A DNA stretch of 45,629 bases from Anaerolineae bacterium. Lineage in GTDB: Bacteria; Chloroflexota; Anaerolineae; Aggregatilineales; Phototrophicaceae. Below, piece by piece: positions 7,879-17,687 of this stretch. The translations under genes and the position numbers were made by a program. The stretch lies in NCBI GenBank assembly GCA_030950085.1, contig JAUZRW010000048.1, forward strand, positions 1 through 45,629, written 5' to 3'. Positions within the stretch are counted from its first letter, which is position 1. The number at the start of each line of letters is the position of its first letter. Below the pieces are notes generated by a model that made no database searches, had not been told where the DNA came from, and worked only from the letters and a program-made list of their open reading frames with translations.

Positions 7879-8517
7879 ATGATTGAAAACATTCAGTGGT
7901 TAGGTCACGGCAGCTTCCTGATTCAAGGACCACCGGTTATATATATAGACCCATGGCGTGTGGTGAGAAATACCTTCCACCCTGATGTTATCTTGATTAG
8001 TCACGACCATTATGATCATTGTTCTGTTGCCGATGTCAGCAAGTTACGGGGTTCAGAAACGATTATTATCGGTAACGAACGAGTTGCCGCGCAGATAGAT
8101 GAGACCACAGTGTTACGTCCATGGCAGAGCATCACAATAGATGACATCAGTATTAAGGCAATTCCAGCTTATTCGCCCGACGGAACACAACATCCGATTG
8201 AACATGGTGGATTGGGCTATGTTATCTCAATGAATTATTATGATATCTATTTTACAGGGGATACGAAAATCATTCCTGATATGCAACGTATCCATCCTGA
8301 CATTATTATCCTCCCGATTGACAATAATGACACACTCAACATCGAAGAAGCTGCACAAGTCGTAGAAATACTACGCCCACGTTGGGTCATACCCTCGAAT
8401 TGGGGGGCAATTGGTGAAGGCACATCACAGATTGACGCGCTACAGTTCAAGAAACTTGTTGGTGGGCGTGCTGAGGTTATTATTCCATCGACAAAAATAG
8501 CCAATGACGAGCAATAG
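7879..8517 (+). CDS. MBL-fold metal-dependent hydrolase (UlaG-like)
   Basis: 212 residues. The metallo-beta-lactamase motif SHDHYDHC gives His42, His44, Asp46 and His47. FLIQGPPVIYIDPWR precedes it, as in UlaG/YtfN-like Zn hydrolases, and the third metal motif is YFTGDTK. The late His usually found in the IPMHYG motif is Asn here (VIPSNWGAIG), so metal binding may differ. The true substrate is unknown; such proteins are often annotated L-ascorbate-6-phosphate lactonase-like, which I would not claim. ATG start with AAGGGGA upstream. It is a single gene between the divergent ATPase gene and the convergent clpX. Confidence 0.88.
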   Translation: MIENIQWLGHGSFLIQGPPVIYIDPWRVVRNTFHPDVILISHDHYDHCSVADVSKLRGSETIIIGNERVAAQIDETTVLRPWQSITIDDISIKAIPAYSPDGTQHPIEHGGLGYVISMNYYDIYFTGDTKIIPDMQRIHPDIIILPIDNNDTLNIEEAAQVVEILRPRWVIPSNWGAIGEGTSQIDALQFKKLVGGRAEVIIPSTKIANDEQ

Positions 8518-8523
8518 CAGCAA

Positions 8524-8560
8524 AAACGCCCTGCTAAAATGAGAGCGTTTCTGAATTTTT
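8524..8560 (+). terminator. Candidate rho-independent terminator after the MBL gene
   Basis: A short stem AAACGC (8524-8529) / GCGTTT (8545-8550) with a 15-base loop, followed by a T-run at 8556-8560. It sits between convergent genes. Confidence 0.45.
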
Positions 8561-8596
8561 CACTATTTATCGCTTGAAGATAAATTTGAAGATAGA

Positions 8597-9886
8597 TTAT
8601 GCCGCCGGTTGTGCAGGGTCACTACTATCGAATTCCCAAGCTAATTCTTTCCCATCTTTATCATAGATGGCAGGGCGTTTTTCCCCGTTGATAACATCAT
8701 CATCAATGACCACACGGCGAATAGTGTCGCGTCCGGGAACTTCAAACATCACATCAAGCAAACATTTCTCGATAATAGAGCGTAAGCCACGCGCACCTGT
8801 CCCGCGTGCCAGAGCTAAGTCTGCTGCTGCACCCAAAGAAGACTCTTCAAACGAAAGGTCTACATTATCTAACGACAGCAAATGCACATACTGACGGGTC
8901 AGGGAGTTCTTTGGTTCTGTCAAAATTTGCTTAAGGGCATCATGGTCAAGTGGATCAACACCCACCACCACAGGTAAGCGTCCGACAAGTTCTGGTATCA
9001 GACCATGTGAAATGAGGTCTTCGGGACTAATACGATGTAACAAATCGGCTGTATCGCGCTTGTTGCGGCTACTTGTACCAAAACCAAGTTGCCCTTTTGC
9101 ACCAATACGTCGCGCTATAACATCTTCGATACCATCGAATGTACCGCCACAGATAAAGAGAATGTTGCGCGTATCAATTTGCAAAAACTCTTGGTGTGGA
9201 TGTTTGCGCCCACCCTGCGGTGGGACATTTGCCGTTGTCCCCTCAATGATTTTCAGGAGTGCCTGTTGTACACCTTCACCAGAGACATCACGGGTAATCG
9301 ACGGGTTATCGTTAGATTTCCGCGAGATTTTGTCGATTTCATCAATGTAAATGATACCTTTTTCGGCTCGCGCAATATCGCCGTCTGCGGATTGAATCAA
9401 GCGCAGCAAGATATTTTCCACATCTTCACCCACATAACCCGCTTCGGTCAATGCAGTCGCATCCGCAATGCAAAATGGCACATCGAGAATACGAGCCAAC
9501 GTTTGTGCCAACAATGTTTTACCACTACCTGTCGGACCAATCACCACGATGTTACTTTTTTCAAGTTCAACATCAGTTGTTGCGAGGTCAGCTTGGATGC
9601 GTTTGTAATGGTTATACACCGCAACACTCAATACGCGCTTGGCGTAAACTTGCCCGACAACATATTCATCAAGATGCTTCATGATATCGCGTGGTGCAAG
9701 CAGATTATCAATCTGAAAATCTACATCTGAACGTTCGATAAATTCTTCGTCTGCCAGTAAATTGTGGCACAATTCCACACAGAAATTACAGATAAAGACG
9801 TTATCTGGTCCTGCAATCAGGCGGTCAACTTCATCATGGCTACGTCCACAAAATGAGCAGCGATGTCCTCCGGGTGGGTATGTCAC
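8597..9886 (-). CDS. clpX: ATP-dependent protease ATP-binding subunit ClpX
   Basis: AAA+ unfoldase that recognises substrates and threads them into ClpP. 429 residues. The N-terminal zinc-binding domain has Cys10, Cys13, Cys33 and Cys36 (CSFC and CNFC). Walker A GPTGSGKT is at 117-124, Walker B IIYIDEID at 178-185. The ClpP-docking loop is recognisable in [10 protein letters not shown], although the usual IGF tripeptide reads LGF. The arginine/sensor regions are [13 protein letters not shown] and [17 protein letters not shown]. The GTG start at 9886 shares bases with the clpP stop codon (TAGTG), so translation is probably coupled. Order tig-clpP-clpX as in many bacteria. Confidence 0.97.
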   Translation of the reverse strand: MTYPPGGHRCSFCGRSHDEVDRLIAGPDNVFICNFCVELCHNLLADEEFIERSDVDFQIDNLLAPRDIMKHLDEYVVGQVYAKRVLSVAVYNHYKRIQADLATTDVELEKSNIVVIGPTGSGKTLLAQTLARILDVPFCIADATALTEAGYVGEDVENILLRLIQSADGDIARAEKGIIYIDEIDKISRKSNDNPSITRDVSGEGVQQALLKIIEGTTANVPPQGGRKHPHQEFLQIDTRNILFICGGTFDGIEDVIARRIGAKGQLGFGTSSRNKRDTADLLHRISPEDLISHGLIPELVGRLPVVVGVDPLDHDALKQILTEPKNSLTRQYVHLLSLDNVDLSFEESSLGAAADLALARGTGARGLRSIIEKCLLDVMFEVPGRDTIRRVVIDDDVINGEKRPAIYDKDGKELAWEFDSSDPAQPAA

Positions 9887-10500
9887 TAGGATTCTTCCTC
9901 GTTCTCAGCTTGCAATACTTGGTCAATCAAACCGTACTCTACAGCTTCTTGTGAGCTCTTGTAAATGTCGCGGTCGGTGTCTTTTTCAATGGTTTCGTAT
10001 GTTTGCCCAGTATGCGTTACGAAAATGTTATTCAGGCGTTCCTTCAAGCGCACAATCTCATTGGCTTGGATAACAATATCCGATGCTTGTCCTTGTGCGC
10101 CACCTAATGGTTGGTGCATATGGATAGTTGCGTTCGGTAGTGCCATCCGCATTCCATTAGCCCCACCTGTCAGTAGTACAGTACCAAAGCTGGCTGCCAA
10201 ACCAACCGCTACGGTACTCACAGGGGCGCTAATCAACTGCATCGCATCATACATTGCCATCCCTGCATATACTGCACCACCGGGCGAATTAATGTACATT
10301 TGCACGCGGCGGTCAGGGTCTTCGCGGTCAAGGAAAAGCAATTGTGCCACAACCAAATTCGCAACTTGGTCATTGATACCTGTACCGACAAAGATAATGC
10401 GTTCTTTTAGTAGTAGTGAGTATATATCATAAGCACGTTCTCCACGAGAACCTTGCTCAATGACCATCGGAATGACGCTCTGTGGATTCATCAGGTTCAT
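9886..10500 (-). CDS. clpP: ATP-dependent Clp protease proteolytic subunit ClpP
   Basis: Serine protease forming the double-heptamer chamber used by ClpX. 204 residues. The catalytic triad can be read: Ser104 in GLAASFG (the usual AASMG Met is Phe), His129 in IHMHQPLGG, and Asp178 in [13 protein letters not shown], the oxyanion/handle region and the ERLNNI handle helix are all present. An acidic tail (AENEEES) ends the protein. The start is the ATG at 10500. It lies 57 bases after tig and overlaps the clpX start, so the three form one proteostasis run. Confidence 0.97.
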   Translation of the reverse strand: MNLMNPQSVIPMVIEQGSRGERAYDIYSLLLKERIIFVGTGINDQVANLVVAQLLFLDREDPDRRVQMYINSPGGAVYAGMAMYDAMQLISAPVSTVAVGLAASFGTVLLTGGANGMRMALPNATIHMHQPLGGAQGQASDIVIQANEIVRLKERLNNIFVTHTGQTYETIEKDTDRDIYKSSQEAVEYGLIDQVLQAENEEES

Positions 10501-10557
10501 GTTATTACGGCGTTGTATCGCTGTTGATACGCGCCTTACTCCTTTCGTGAGTAGCGT

Positions 10558-12204
10558 TTACTCAGATTTCTCTTCATCATCGGTTTCTGCTACATCTGAT
10601 GCAGTTTCGTCTTCTACAATGACTTCTGCTGCTTGCGCCTCAATTTCTTCCACCTCATCCTCAGAAACCGACGCGGTACTTGCCTCTTCTGTTGCTGCCG
10701 CCTCAATTTCAGAAACCGACGCGGTACTTGCTTCTTCTACGGGTATTTCGACTTCTTCCTCTTCGAGCGACTCGCCTTTTCCTATTTTGGCAAGCCGTGA
10801 CATGATGCGCCCATAGAGAAGGCGGCTAGCAATACTTGCACGCTGTTCTGGCGTATCAAAGAATTGACGAAATACGTCGGCTTGTTCTCCAAATTGAGAC
10901 AACATTTTCTCAATTTCAGCCTCAACTTCATCATCTTTCAGCGTGACACCTTCGGCTGTTATGACTTCTCCTAGAACCAATGAATGCTGCAAACCGGTAA
11001 TTGCCGCATCATGATATTCCTCATGAAGTTGCTCATGAGTAATCCCTAATACCTGCTGGTAGGTTTCGAGATTGAAACCTTTCTCTTGTTGTAATTGCAT
11101 ATCAAATTCATGAATCATCTCATGGATACGGTCAGTTAACATGGCATCAGGGAAGTTGACAGTGGCTTGCTCGACAATGGCATCTAACACCTTGTTAGCG
11201 TAGTCATCGTCTGTTTTCCGATTAGCCTCTTCTTGTAACTCTTCGCGTGTTCTGACACGCAATTGTAGCAATGTCAGAGGTTCATCATCTTTTTCAGTGA
11301 CTCGTGCCGCAAAATCATCATTGAGTTCGGACAAGGTCACAACTTGCACCTTTTTGAGCGTTATGTTGAAGCGAATCTTACGCCCACCGATATCAGCGTA
11401 ATCTTCATCATCCTCAGGGACAGTAAGTTCAAACTCGCGTTCTTCATCAACCGTTGCACCAAGCATCGCATCAATGAAACCGGGTAATAAGGGTTCGCGC
11501 TCTGGGTCAAGGCTTAGCACAGCATCATGACGGTGAGCAAAATTATCCCCTTTTTGTGGGATGGTGTTTTCGTCATCGTCGCTTGCGCTTGTTTCTTCCG
11601 TGTCATCTTCATTGCCTTCAATGTCTGTAGAATCCTCAGCTAGTGCATCTTCATCTTCCGCAGAGTCTACAACTTCTGGTGCATCATCCGCGAATTCACT
11701 ATGAATATCGACAGTAATTCGATTGTTGACCGCAACGGGCTGGTCGCTATCTTCTACAAGCGCCTGTTGCTGGCGTAATTGCTCTAATGCCTCATCCACT
11801 AACTCATCACTGACTTCCGAAACCTCATAGTCAATACGAATACTATGATAATCGCCTAGCTCAACTTCGGGCTGTAGCGGCACAGTGAAAACATATGTGG
11901 GCTGTGGTTCAAGGTCAAATTTTTCGATTGCACCAGAGGTATAGGGGTCAATTTCTGCTTTTTCCAGCACATCTTTATAAATTTCATTACCCAGATTCTC
12001 AATCGCACTTTCCATGATGGAAGATTCGCCGAGGAATCGTAGTACAATCTTATACGGCGCTTTCCCTTTACGGAAGCCGGGGATGCGATATTTTTTGGAG
12101 AGGGCGCGAGCAGCTTTATGCTTCGCTTGTTCCCACTTTTTGTCTTCGACTTCAACCGTTAGTCGAGCAACATGATTTTCAAGTCTTTCAGTTTGAATGT
12201 TCAA
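10558..12204 (-). CDS. tig: Trigger factor (ribosome-associated chaperone), enlarged
   Basis: Binds nascent chains at the ribosome exit tunnel and has a peptidyl-prolyl isomerase domain. 548 residues against about 430 in E. coli. The ribosome-binding loop GFRKGKAPYK is at 43-52. The FKBP-like domain (about 155-285) is interrupted by an acidic low-complexity insertion at roughly 171-216. The helical C-terminal chaperone domain runs to about 475. A further acidic tail contains two copies of EEASTASVSE 16 residues apart. Start: a TTG at 12204 with AAGGAAG six bases upstream; the N-terminus MNIQTERLENH fits the family. A minor leftward gap separates it from clpP. Confidence 0.95.
   Translation of the reverse strand: MNIQTERLENHVARLTVEVEDKKWEQAKHKAARALSKKYRIPGFRKGKAPYKIVLRFLGESSIMESAIENLGNEIYKDVLEKAEIDPYTSGAIEKFDLEPQPTYVFTVPLQPEVELGDYHSIRIDYEVSEVSDELVDEALEQLRQQQALVEDSDQPVAVNNRITVDIHSEFADDAPEVVDSAEDEDALAEDSTDIEGNEDDTEETSASDDDENTIPQKGDNFAHRHDAVLSLDPEREPLLPGFIDAMLGATVDEEREFELTVPEDDEDYADIGGRKIRFNITLKKVQVVTLSELNDDFAARVTEKDDEPLTLLQLRVRTREELQEEANRKTDDDYANKVLDAIVEQATVNFPDAMLTDRIHEMIHEFDMQLQQEKGFNLETYQQVLGITHEQLHEEYHDAAITGLQHSLVLGEVITAEGVTLKDDEVEAEIEKMLSQFGEQADVFRQFFDTPEQRASIASRLLYGRIMSRLAKIGKGESLEEEEVEIPVEEASTASVSEIEAAATEEASTASVSEDEVEEIEAQAAEVIVEDETASDVAETDDEEKSE
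10661..10738. repeat. Tandem 48-bp direct repeat inside tig
   Basis: The string TCAGAAACCGACGCGGTACT begins at 10661 and again at 10709, a period of 48 bases (16 codons), followed by nearly the same Ser/Glu codons. It encodes the duplicated EEASTASVSE blocks in the acidic tail and probably arose by slippage or unequal exchange. Confidence 0.8.
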
Positions 12205-12220
12205 CAGCCACTTCCTTCAA

Positions 12221-12255
12221 TGTAGAACGTAGAACCTATGTAGAACCTAGAACTT
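12221..12255. repeat. Heptamer-like repeat GTAGAAC in the tig leader
   Basis: gtagaac occurs at 12222, 12229 and 12240, followed by ctagaac at 12247. It is a short tandem heptanucleotide-type repeat just upstream of the tig ribosome binding site. No function can be assigned. Confidence 0.6.
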
Positions 12256-12331
12256 CTGTCTATTATAGCAATTTCTTAAGCCAGTGCGTGTAAAACTTGT
12301 GTTGGAAATTTACCGTGTTATATGAACACGA

Positions 12332-12351
12332 AAGGCGCACTATTGCGCCTT
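12332..12351 (-). terminator. Candidate terminator downstream of tRNA-Leu
   Basis: Perfect 7-bp stem AAGGCGC / GCGCCTT with a 6-base loop. On the minus strand it is followed by TTCGTGTTC, so the T-run is weak. It lies 12 bases past the tRNA 3' end. Confidence 0.5.
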
Positions 12352-12362
12352 ATCGAACTAAG

Positions 12363-12444
12363 TGAGGAAGGAGGGACTCGAACCCTCACCTCGTTAGAGA
12401 CATGATCCTAAGTCATGCGCGTCTGCCAATTCCGCCACATCCCC
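12363..12444 (-). tRNA. tRNA-Leu (anticodon UAG)
   Basis: The minus strand reads as a class II tRNA. The acceptor strand is GGGGATG, the D-arm TGGCGGAATTGGCAGACGCG. The anticodon stem CATGA/TCATG closes the loop CTTAGGA, with anticodon TAG at its centre. A short variable arm and the T-arm GAGGGTTCGAGTCCCTC follow. The 3' acceptor strand CTTCCTC pairs with one U-U mismatch and one G-U pair, with discriminator A. CCA is not encoded. The extended variable region and G-rich D-arm fit leucine. Confidence 0.93.
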
Positions 12445-12499
12445 AAAATTAGTTTAGCAAAATATTATAGACAAAGCAGCGCCACCCGACAAGGGACAA

Positions 12500-13099
12500 T
12501 CACTCAATTTCGATACTTTTGATGTCCTTAAAGTCGGCATCCTTACCTTGACTCAAAACAGTTGAAATAACCATCTGTGCGAATTGGAAAAGAGCTTGTA
12601 TCTGCCCCATTCGTTCAATGTAGAGTTCTGCAATTGCGCGGTCTTCATCAGACATTGATTCTTTTGATTGCGCTAATTTCTCGCTATTATGTTCAATAAT
12701 GCTGATGGCACGTTCAACGTCACGCATCTCACGACCACTGAGCAAATTAGAAATCACCTGCCAGAAGTCCGCTTCGGCTTCATAGTATTTGCGCCGTCCA
12801 CTACCGCCGCGTACCCAGACTTGGCGTACCATTCCCATATGCTCCAGTGAGCGCATATTCATACTCACACTAGCCTTAGAAATAGCGAGACGTGCCATCA
12901 TATCATCCAATGATAAGGGCTTCGGACTCAAGAGCACCGTCCCGTACAATTGCCCCATCATTTTGCTGAAACCGAAGTAATCCGCAAGTTGCCCTAACCC
13001 GTCCAACATACTATCATGGACGGTATGAAGTTGTGGGTTTGATTGCATACCACCTGTAGATTCGGTTTGTTCATCTGTCATGTCAATCGCCTTATCCAT
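12500..13099 (-). CDS. GbsR/MarR-type transcriptional regulator
   Basis: 199 residues. A MarR-like winged helix occupies about 35-105: the helices FGFSKMMGQLYGTVLLSPKPLS and MMARLAISKASVSMNMRSLE, then a wing with VWVRGGSGRRKYYEA. This is the layout of the GbsR family, which controls glycine betaine and other osmolyte genes in Bacillus. The regulated gene here is unknown and no choline/betaine genes are nearby. A C-terminal helical region probably dimerises. The ATG at 13099 has AAAGGGG seven bases upstream; that ribosome binding site lies within a small hairpin. An ATG six codons in is an alternative. Confidence 0.88.
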   Translation of the reverse strand: MDKAIDMTDEQTESTGGMQSNPQLHTVHDSMLDGLGQLADYFGFSKMMGQLYGTVLLSPKPLSLDDMMARLAISKASVSMNMRSLEHMGMVRQVWVRGGSGRRKYYEAEADFWQVISNLLSGREMRDVERAISIIEHNSEKLAQSKESMSDEDRAIAELYIERMGQIQALFQFAQMVISTVLSQGKDADFKDIKSIEIE

Positions 13100-13105
13100 A
13101 ACGTA

Positions 13106-13119
13106 GCCCCTTTCGGGGT
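13106..13119 (-). promoter_or_regulatory. Hairpin enclosing the ribosome binding site of the GbsR-like gene
   Basis: In the transcript the sequence CCCC-GAAA-GGGG forms a tetraloop hairpin of the GNRA type. The GGGG arm is the core of the Shine-Dalgarno sequence for the ATG at 13099. The structure could reduce translation. Read on the plus strand it also looks like a weak terminator (TTTTAT follows). Confidence 0.4.
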
Positions 13120-13222
13120 TTTATCTCGCCTTATGTGAAACCGCAAAGTGAGATAGAGTCTGTAGGTTCATCAAAGTCGCAATGTTAAGCACACTTTATT
13201 GATGCTTGTTCGGGGCAATGCC

Positions 13223-13750
13223 TTATGGTATTGGATTAATTTCAACAAAGGCAACTACCGTATCTCGCAACAATGCTGGGGCGCATTCCAACAAAATTTC
13301 ACGCGCCCGTTCAGCTTCATCAAAGGTAATGAATATCCGACCACTTCGCCCCCGAATAATGGTGAAGATGCCCTGCACACGAACGGCAAACTTATCCGTC
13401 AAACCTTCCTTTTCTAGCAATTCCTCAACTTCTTTCATTTTCGACTTAGGAAGTGTGGTATTGAGATAAAATGACCGTGTGGGTATTTGGGCAGCAATTG
13501 TTGGCAAGGGGGATAAATAGACCAACTCTGTATCGTAATCATCAACGACACCAGAATTCTTCAACTGGTTCAATTCCCAATCTGTAATAGCATTCCCATA
13601 ACGCTCAGAATCATAAGAATAATAGCGTCCGTTGACAAGCGCCTGAACGCGGTTCACTTCCCATTGTACAACAAATGTCCCGTCATCTAAGACAAAGATA
13701 CGGGTGCGCGGTACAGGAATGGTCTCTTGGCTATCGTAATCACTCATCAA
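13223..13750 (-). CDS. Conserved-looking hypothetical protein
   Basis: 175 residues, soluble, no signal peptide or membrane segment. The N-terminal half (IFVLDDGTFVVQWEVNRVQALVNG...) looks like a beta-rich sheet; the C-terminal half (KSKMKEVEELLEKEGL, GIFTIIRGRSGRIFITFDEAERAREILLE) looks like an alpha/beta domain. I do not recognise the family. The start may be the ATG at 13750 or the next codon. It is divergent from rex and upstream of the GbsR-like gene with a 123-base gap, so it may share a promoter region with rex. Codon use and composition match the neighbours. Confidence 0.75.
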   Translation of the reverse strand: MMSDYDSQETIPVPRTRIFVLDDGTFVVQWEVNRVQALVNGRYYSYDSERYGNAITDWELNQLKNSGVVDDYDTELVYLSPLPTIAAQIPTRSFYLNTTLPKSKMKEVEELLEKEGLTDKFAVRVQGIFTIIRGRSGRIFITFDEAERAREILLECAPALLRDTVVAFVEINPIP

Positions 13751-13890
13751 TTACACCTTAACTTTGGATGTTTTGCAGCATCTCTAATGCAAGTCTGTCG
13801 TATCTCTTTTAAGAATTGTAACAGAATATCGCTATTTTTTGTGCAATCAGACTTTGTTTGAACAAGCCATCACCTAAGACTATCATTGAT

Positions 13891-13908
13891 TTGTGCGATT
13901 TAGTACAA
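13891..13908 (+). promoter_or_regulatory. Candidate Rex operator overlapping the rex -10 element
   Basis: TTGTGCGATTTAGTACAA is an 18-base imperfect palindrome matching the known Rex layout (TTGTG, 8 bases, CACAA) except one base in the right half. It sits 51 bases before the rex ATG and overlaps a TACAAT hexamer (13904-13909) that could be the -10. Negative autoregulation is inferred. Confidence 0.55.
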
Positions 13909-13958
13909 TAAAACCATCTTAATACTCCTGACGAGTCCATATCAAGGAAAAACCTGTT

Positions 13959-14594
13959 ATGCCCTTGAAGTTGTCTGACCGCATTCCCGATATTGTCATT
14001 GGGCGTTTGCCATTGTATTTACGTGCGCTGACTCGCTTGCAGCAAAAAGACCGTGATATCACATCATCACACGAGTTAGGGCGGCGTTTGGGTATTAGCT
14101 CTGCACAAATCCGTAAAGACCTCTCGCACTTTGGCGGCTTTGGCAAACAGGGGACAGGTTATCAAATTGAATTTTTAGTAGATAAATTGCGCCAAGTCTT
14201 GCAAATCACACAGCAGTGGCAAGTTGCGGTTGTCGGGGCGGGTAATCTCGGTAGTGCAATCTCAAATTATGCTGGATTTACTGAACGGGGCTTCCATATC
14301 TCATGGTTGTTTGATGCTGACCCCACTAAAGTTGGCAAGCAAATTGGGGATTTCAAGGTGTTGCCACTTGATGACATGGAACAGATGGTCAAAGACAATA
14401 ATTGCCAGATTGCGATGCTTGCTGTTCCGGCAGAATACGCGCAAGAGGTCGCTAATAAGTTGGTAGAAGCCGGAGTGCGAGCGATTCTCAATTATGCACC
14501 GATTAATATCAATGTGCCTGAGCATGTGATGGTGCAATATATCGACCCAGTAGTCCATATGCAACATATGACTTATTATTTACGCGATGAATAA
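13959..14594 (+). CDS. rex: Redox-sensing transcriptional repressor Rex
   Basis: Senses the NADH/NAD ratio and represses fermentation and respiration genes. 211 residues. N-terminal winged helix with the family signature SSAQIRKDLSHFGGFGKQG. The Rossmann domain has GAGNLGSA (about 89-96). The C-terminal domain-swap helix includes HMQHMTYYLRDE. Length and motifs are normal. Start at the ATG before PLKLSDRIPDIVIGRL, which fits family N-termini. A candidate operator lies upstream. The gene is monocistronic, divergent from the 175-residue unknown gene and convergent with mreB. Confidence 0.96.
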   Translation: MPLKLSDRIPDIVIGRLPLYLRALTRLQQKDRDITSSHELGRRLGISSAQIRKDLSHFGGFGKQGTGYQIEFLVDKLRQVLQITQQWQVAVVGAGNLGSAISNYAGFTERGFHISWLFDADPTKVGKQIGDFKVLPLDDMEQMVKDNNCQIAMLAVPAEYAQEVANKLVEAGVRAILNYAPININVPEHVMVQYIDPVVHMQHMTYYLRDE

Positions 14595-14633
14595 GCCACA
14601 CACCATTAACCGTTAAACAAAACTCAGGTCAGT

Positions 14634-15647
14634 TTAGTAGGAACGTTCGGAGAGGCGGCGTAAAATTGCACGGTCATTTAGGGCGCGACCTGCCCCATTT
14701 GCCACCGTAATCAGAGGGTTATCTGCACGATAAACAGGTACTTTTGTCTCGCGTGTGAGAAATTCATCTATACCACGCAGCAATGCCCCACCACCCGTCA
14801 AGACAATTCCTCTATCAATAATGTCAGATGCGAGTTCGGGTGGCGTATTCGATAGCACATTTTTTACAACAGCCGAAATCTGCGCGAGTGGATCGGCAGT
14901 TGCTTCAACAATCTCTCCGGTTGTGATGGTCACAGTACGCGGCAAGCCACTGACATTATCGCGCCCTTGTACGTCCATTGTTAATTCTTCCGGTTGATTC
15001 ACAGCAGCGCCGACCTGAATTTTGACTGATTCGGCTGTTTGTTGACCGATTGCGAGATTGTACTTACGGCGAACGTAACTCATAATTGCCTCGTCAATGC
15101 GAATACCGCCCACACGTCCACTTTCAGCACGAATGATATTGTTCATCGTAATCACGGCTGCTTCCGTAATACCACCACCGATATTAACAATCATATCGCC
15201 CGCCGGTGTTCCAACAGGTAAGCCAGCTCCAATTGCCGCCGCCAGTGGTTCCCAGATGAGAAAAACCTCGCGTGCGCCTGCCGCCAGTGCAGCCTCATGA
15301 ACAGCACGTTTTTCGACACTTGTGACACCCCATGGCACAGAAACCATCAAAGTCGGGCGAAACAAGCGAATACGTCCGGCAATTTTGCCAATGAAATACT
15401 CCAACATGGCTTCAGTTACTTCATAATCAGCAATCACGCCATTTTGCAAGGGGCGAATAATTTGGATATCTTCTTCATCGACACGCCCTATCATCTCGCG
15501 TGCCGGTTGACCAAAATCGACAATGCGTTGCTCTTCAACCATCAATGCCACCAGTGATGGTTCTTGCAAGACAATCTGCCCATTCTCATATATCAGAACA
15601 TTGACTGTTCCGAGGTCAACTCCAAGTTTTTTGGCAAATAACGCCAT
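14634..15647 (-). CDS. mreB: Rod-shape determining protein MreB/Mbl
   Basis: Bacterial actin that organises cell-wall growth under the membrane. The start ATG at 15647 gives MALFAKKLGVDLGTVN, the normal N-terminus; the frame runs five codons further to a TTG. 337 residues. The actin-family phosphate-1 motif is LGVDLGTVNVLIY, the phosphate-2 motif NIGGGITEAAVI, and the adenosine motif GIVLTGGGALLRGID. The catalytic Glu region (IWEPLAAAIGAG) is present. No mreC or mreD gene is nearby; downstream is rex on the other strand. Confidence 0.95.
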   Translation of the reverse strand: MALFAKKLGVDLGTVNVLIYENGQIVLQEPSLVALMVEEQRIVDFGQPAREMIGRVDEEDIQIIRPLQNGVIADYEVTEAMLEYFIGKIAGRIRLFRPTLMVSVPWGVTSVEKRAVHEAALAAGAREVFLIWEPLAAAIGAGLPVGTPAGDMIVNIGGGITEAAVITMNNIIRAESGRVGGIRIDEAIMSYVRRKYNLAIGQQTAESVKIQVGAAVNQPEELTMDVQGRDNVSGLPRTVTITTGEIVEATADPLAQISAVVKNVLSNTPPELASDIIDRGIVLTGGGALLRGIDEFLTRETKVPVYRADNPLITVANGAGRALNDRAILRRLSERSY

Positions 15648-15704
15648 GACACACACTTTCAACTACTACGTCGCAACAAACGCTATACGATAATTATAGC
15701 CTAC

Positions 15705-15737
15705 TTAAAAATCAACGCCCGACTTTTTATCGGGCGC
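15705..15737 (-). terminator. Terminator of the atpAGDC operon
   Basis: CGCCCGA (15716-15722) and TCGGGCG (15730-15736) form a perfect 7-bp stem. Read on the minus strand it is followed by TTGATTTTTA. It lies just past the atpC stop codon. Confidence 0.75.
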
Positions 15738-15767
15738 TAATCGTTGTTTTAGAATGTGAAACGTAGA

Positions 15768-16217
15768 TTATTCGCGGTCATCTTGGTCAACAATCCGCAT
15801 CATACTCCCACGATTGCGAACTTTATTGCTGACTTTCAATTGCAGTTCAGCACGTCGCAGTTGAAGCACCGCCTCACGGTTATCTTCATCCGGCACGCCT
15901 TCTTGCATTAGTTGTTGGGCGCGTTCACGGGCAGCACGCGCTTTTTCTTCATCAATCGCAAATGAAGAATCAGCCAAGTCTGCCAACACGACTACTTTAT
16001 CAGGGCGCACATCCACAACGCCGCCATAAATCGCAAAACGTTCTTCGGCATTTCCTTTGCGAATGACTAACTCGCCAAAACCCAAGGTCGTCAGTACAGA
16101 GACATGACCGGGACGAATCCCCATCTCGCCTTCGATACCGGGTAGGGAGATACTATCAACTTCAGTATCTTCAAAAACCTTACGTTCCTGCGTCACAAGT
16201 TCGACATGAATAGGCAT
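15768..16217 (-). CDS. atpC: ATP synthase F1 epsilon subunit
   Basis: Inhibitory and coupling subunit of the F1 rotor stalk. 149 residues: an N-terminal beta-sandwich (VDSISLPGIEGEMGIRPGHV, VRKGNAEERFAIYGGVVDV) followed by the two-helix C-terminal domain (EKARAARERAQQLM, EAVLQLRRAELQLKV) that can insert into the alpha-beta hexamer. The last 15 residues are charged and slightly longer than common forms. It follows atpD by 18 bases and closes the operon, with a terminator beyond. Confidence 0.95.
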   Translation of the reverse strand: MPIHVELVTQERKVFEDTEVDSISLPGIEGEMGIRPGHVSVLTTLGFGELVIRKGNAEERFAIYGGVVDVRPDKVVVLADLADSSFAIDEEKARAARERAQQLMQEGVPDEDNREAVLQLRRAELQLKVSNKVRNRGSMMRIVDQDDRE

Positions 16218-16235
16218 TACAGCATCTCCTAGAGC

Positions 16236-17663
<1,428 letters not shown>

Positions 17664-17687
17664 CTATTGTTTTCTCCTTATTACCCG

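Noticed and set aside
9089-9730. 213-codon plus-strand frame inside clpX
   Set aside because: It is antisense to a strongly conserved gene, has no family features and no ribosome binding site; it is a shadow of clpX.
13839-13856. A second Rex site TTGTGCAATCAGACTTTG upstream of rex
   Set aside because: Only the left half matches; the right half lacks the CACAA arm.
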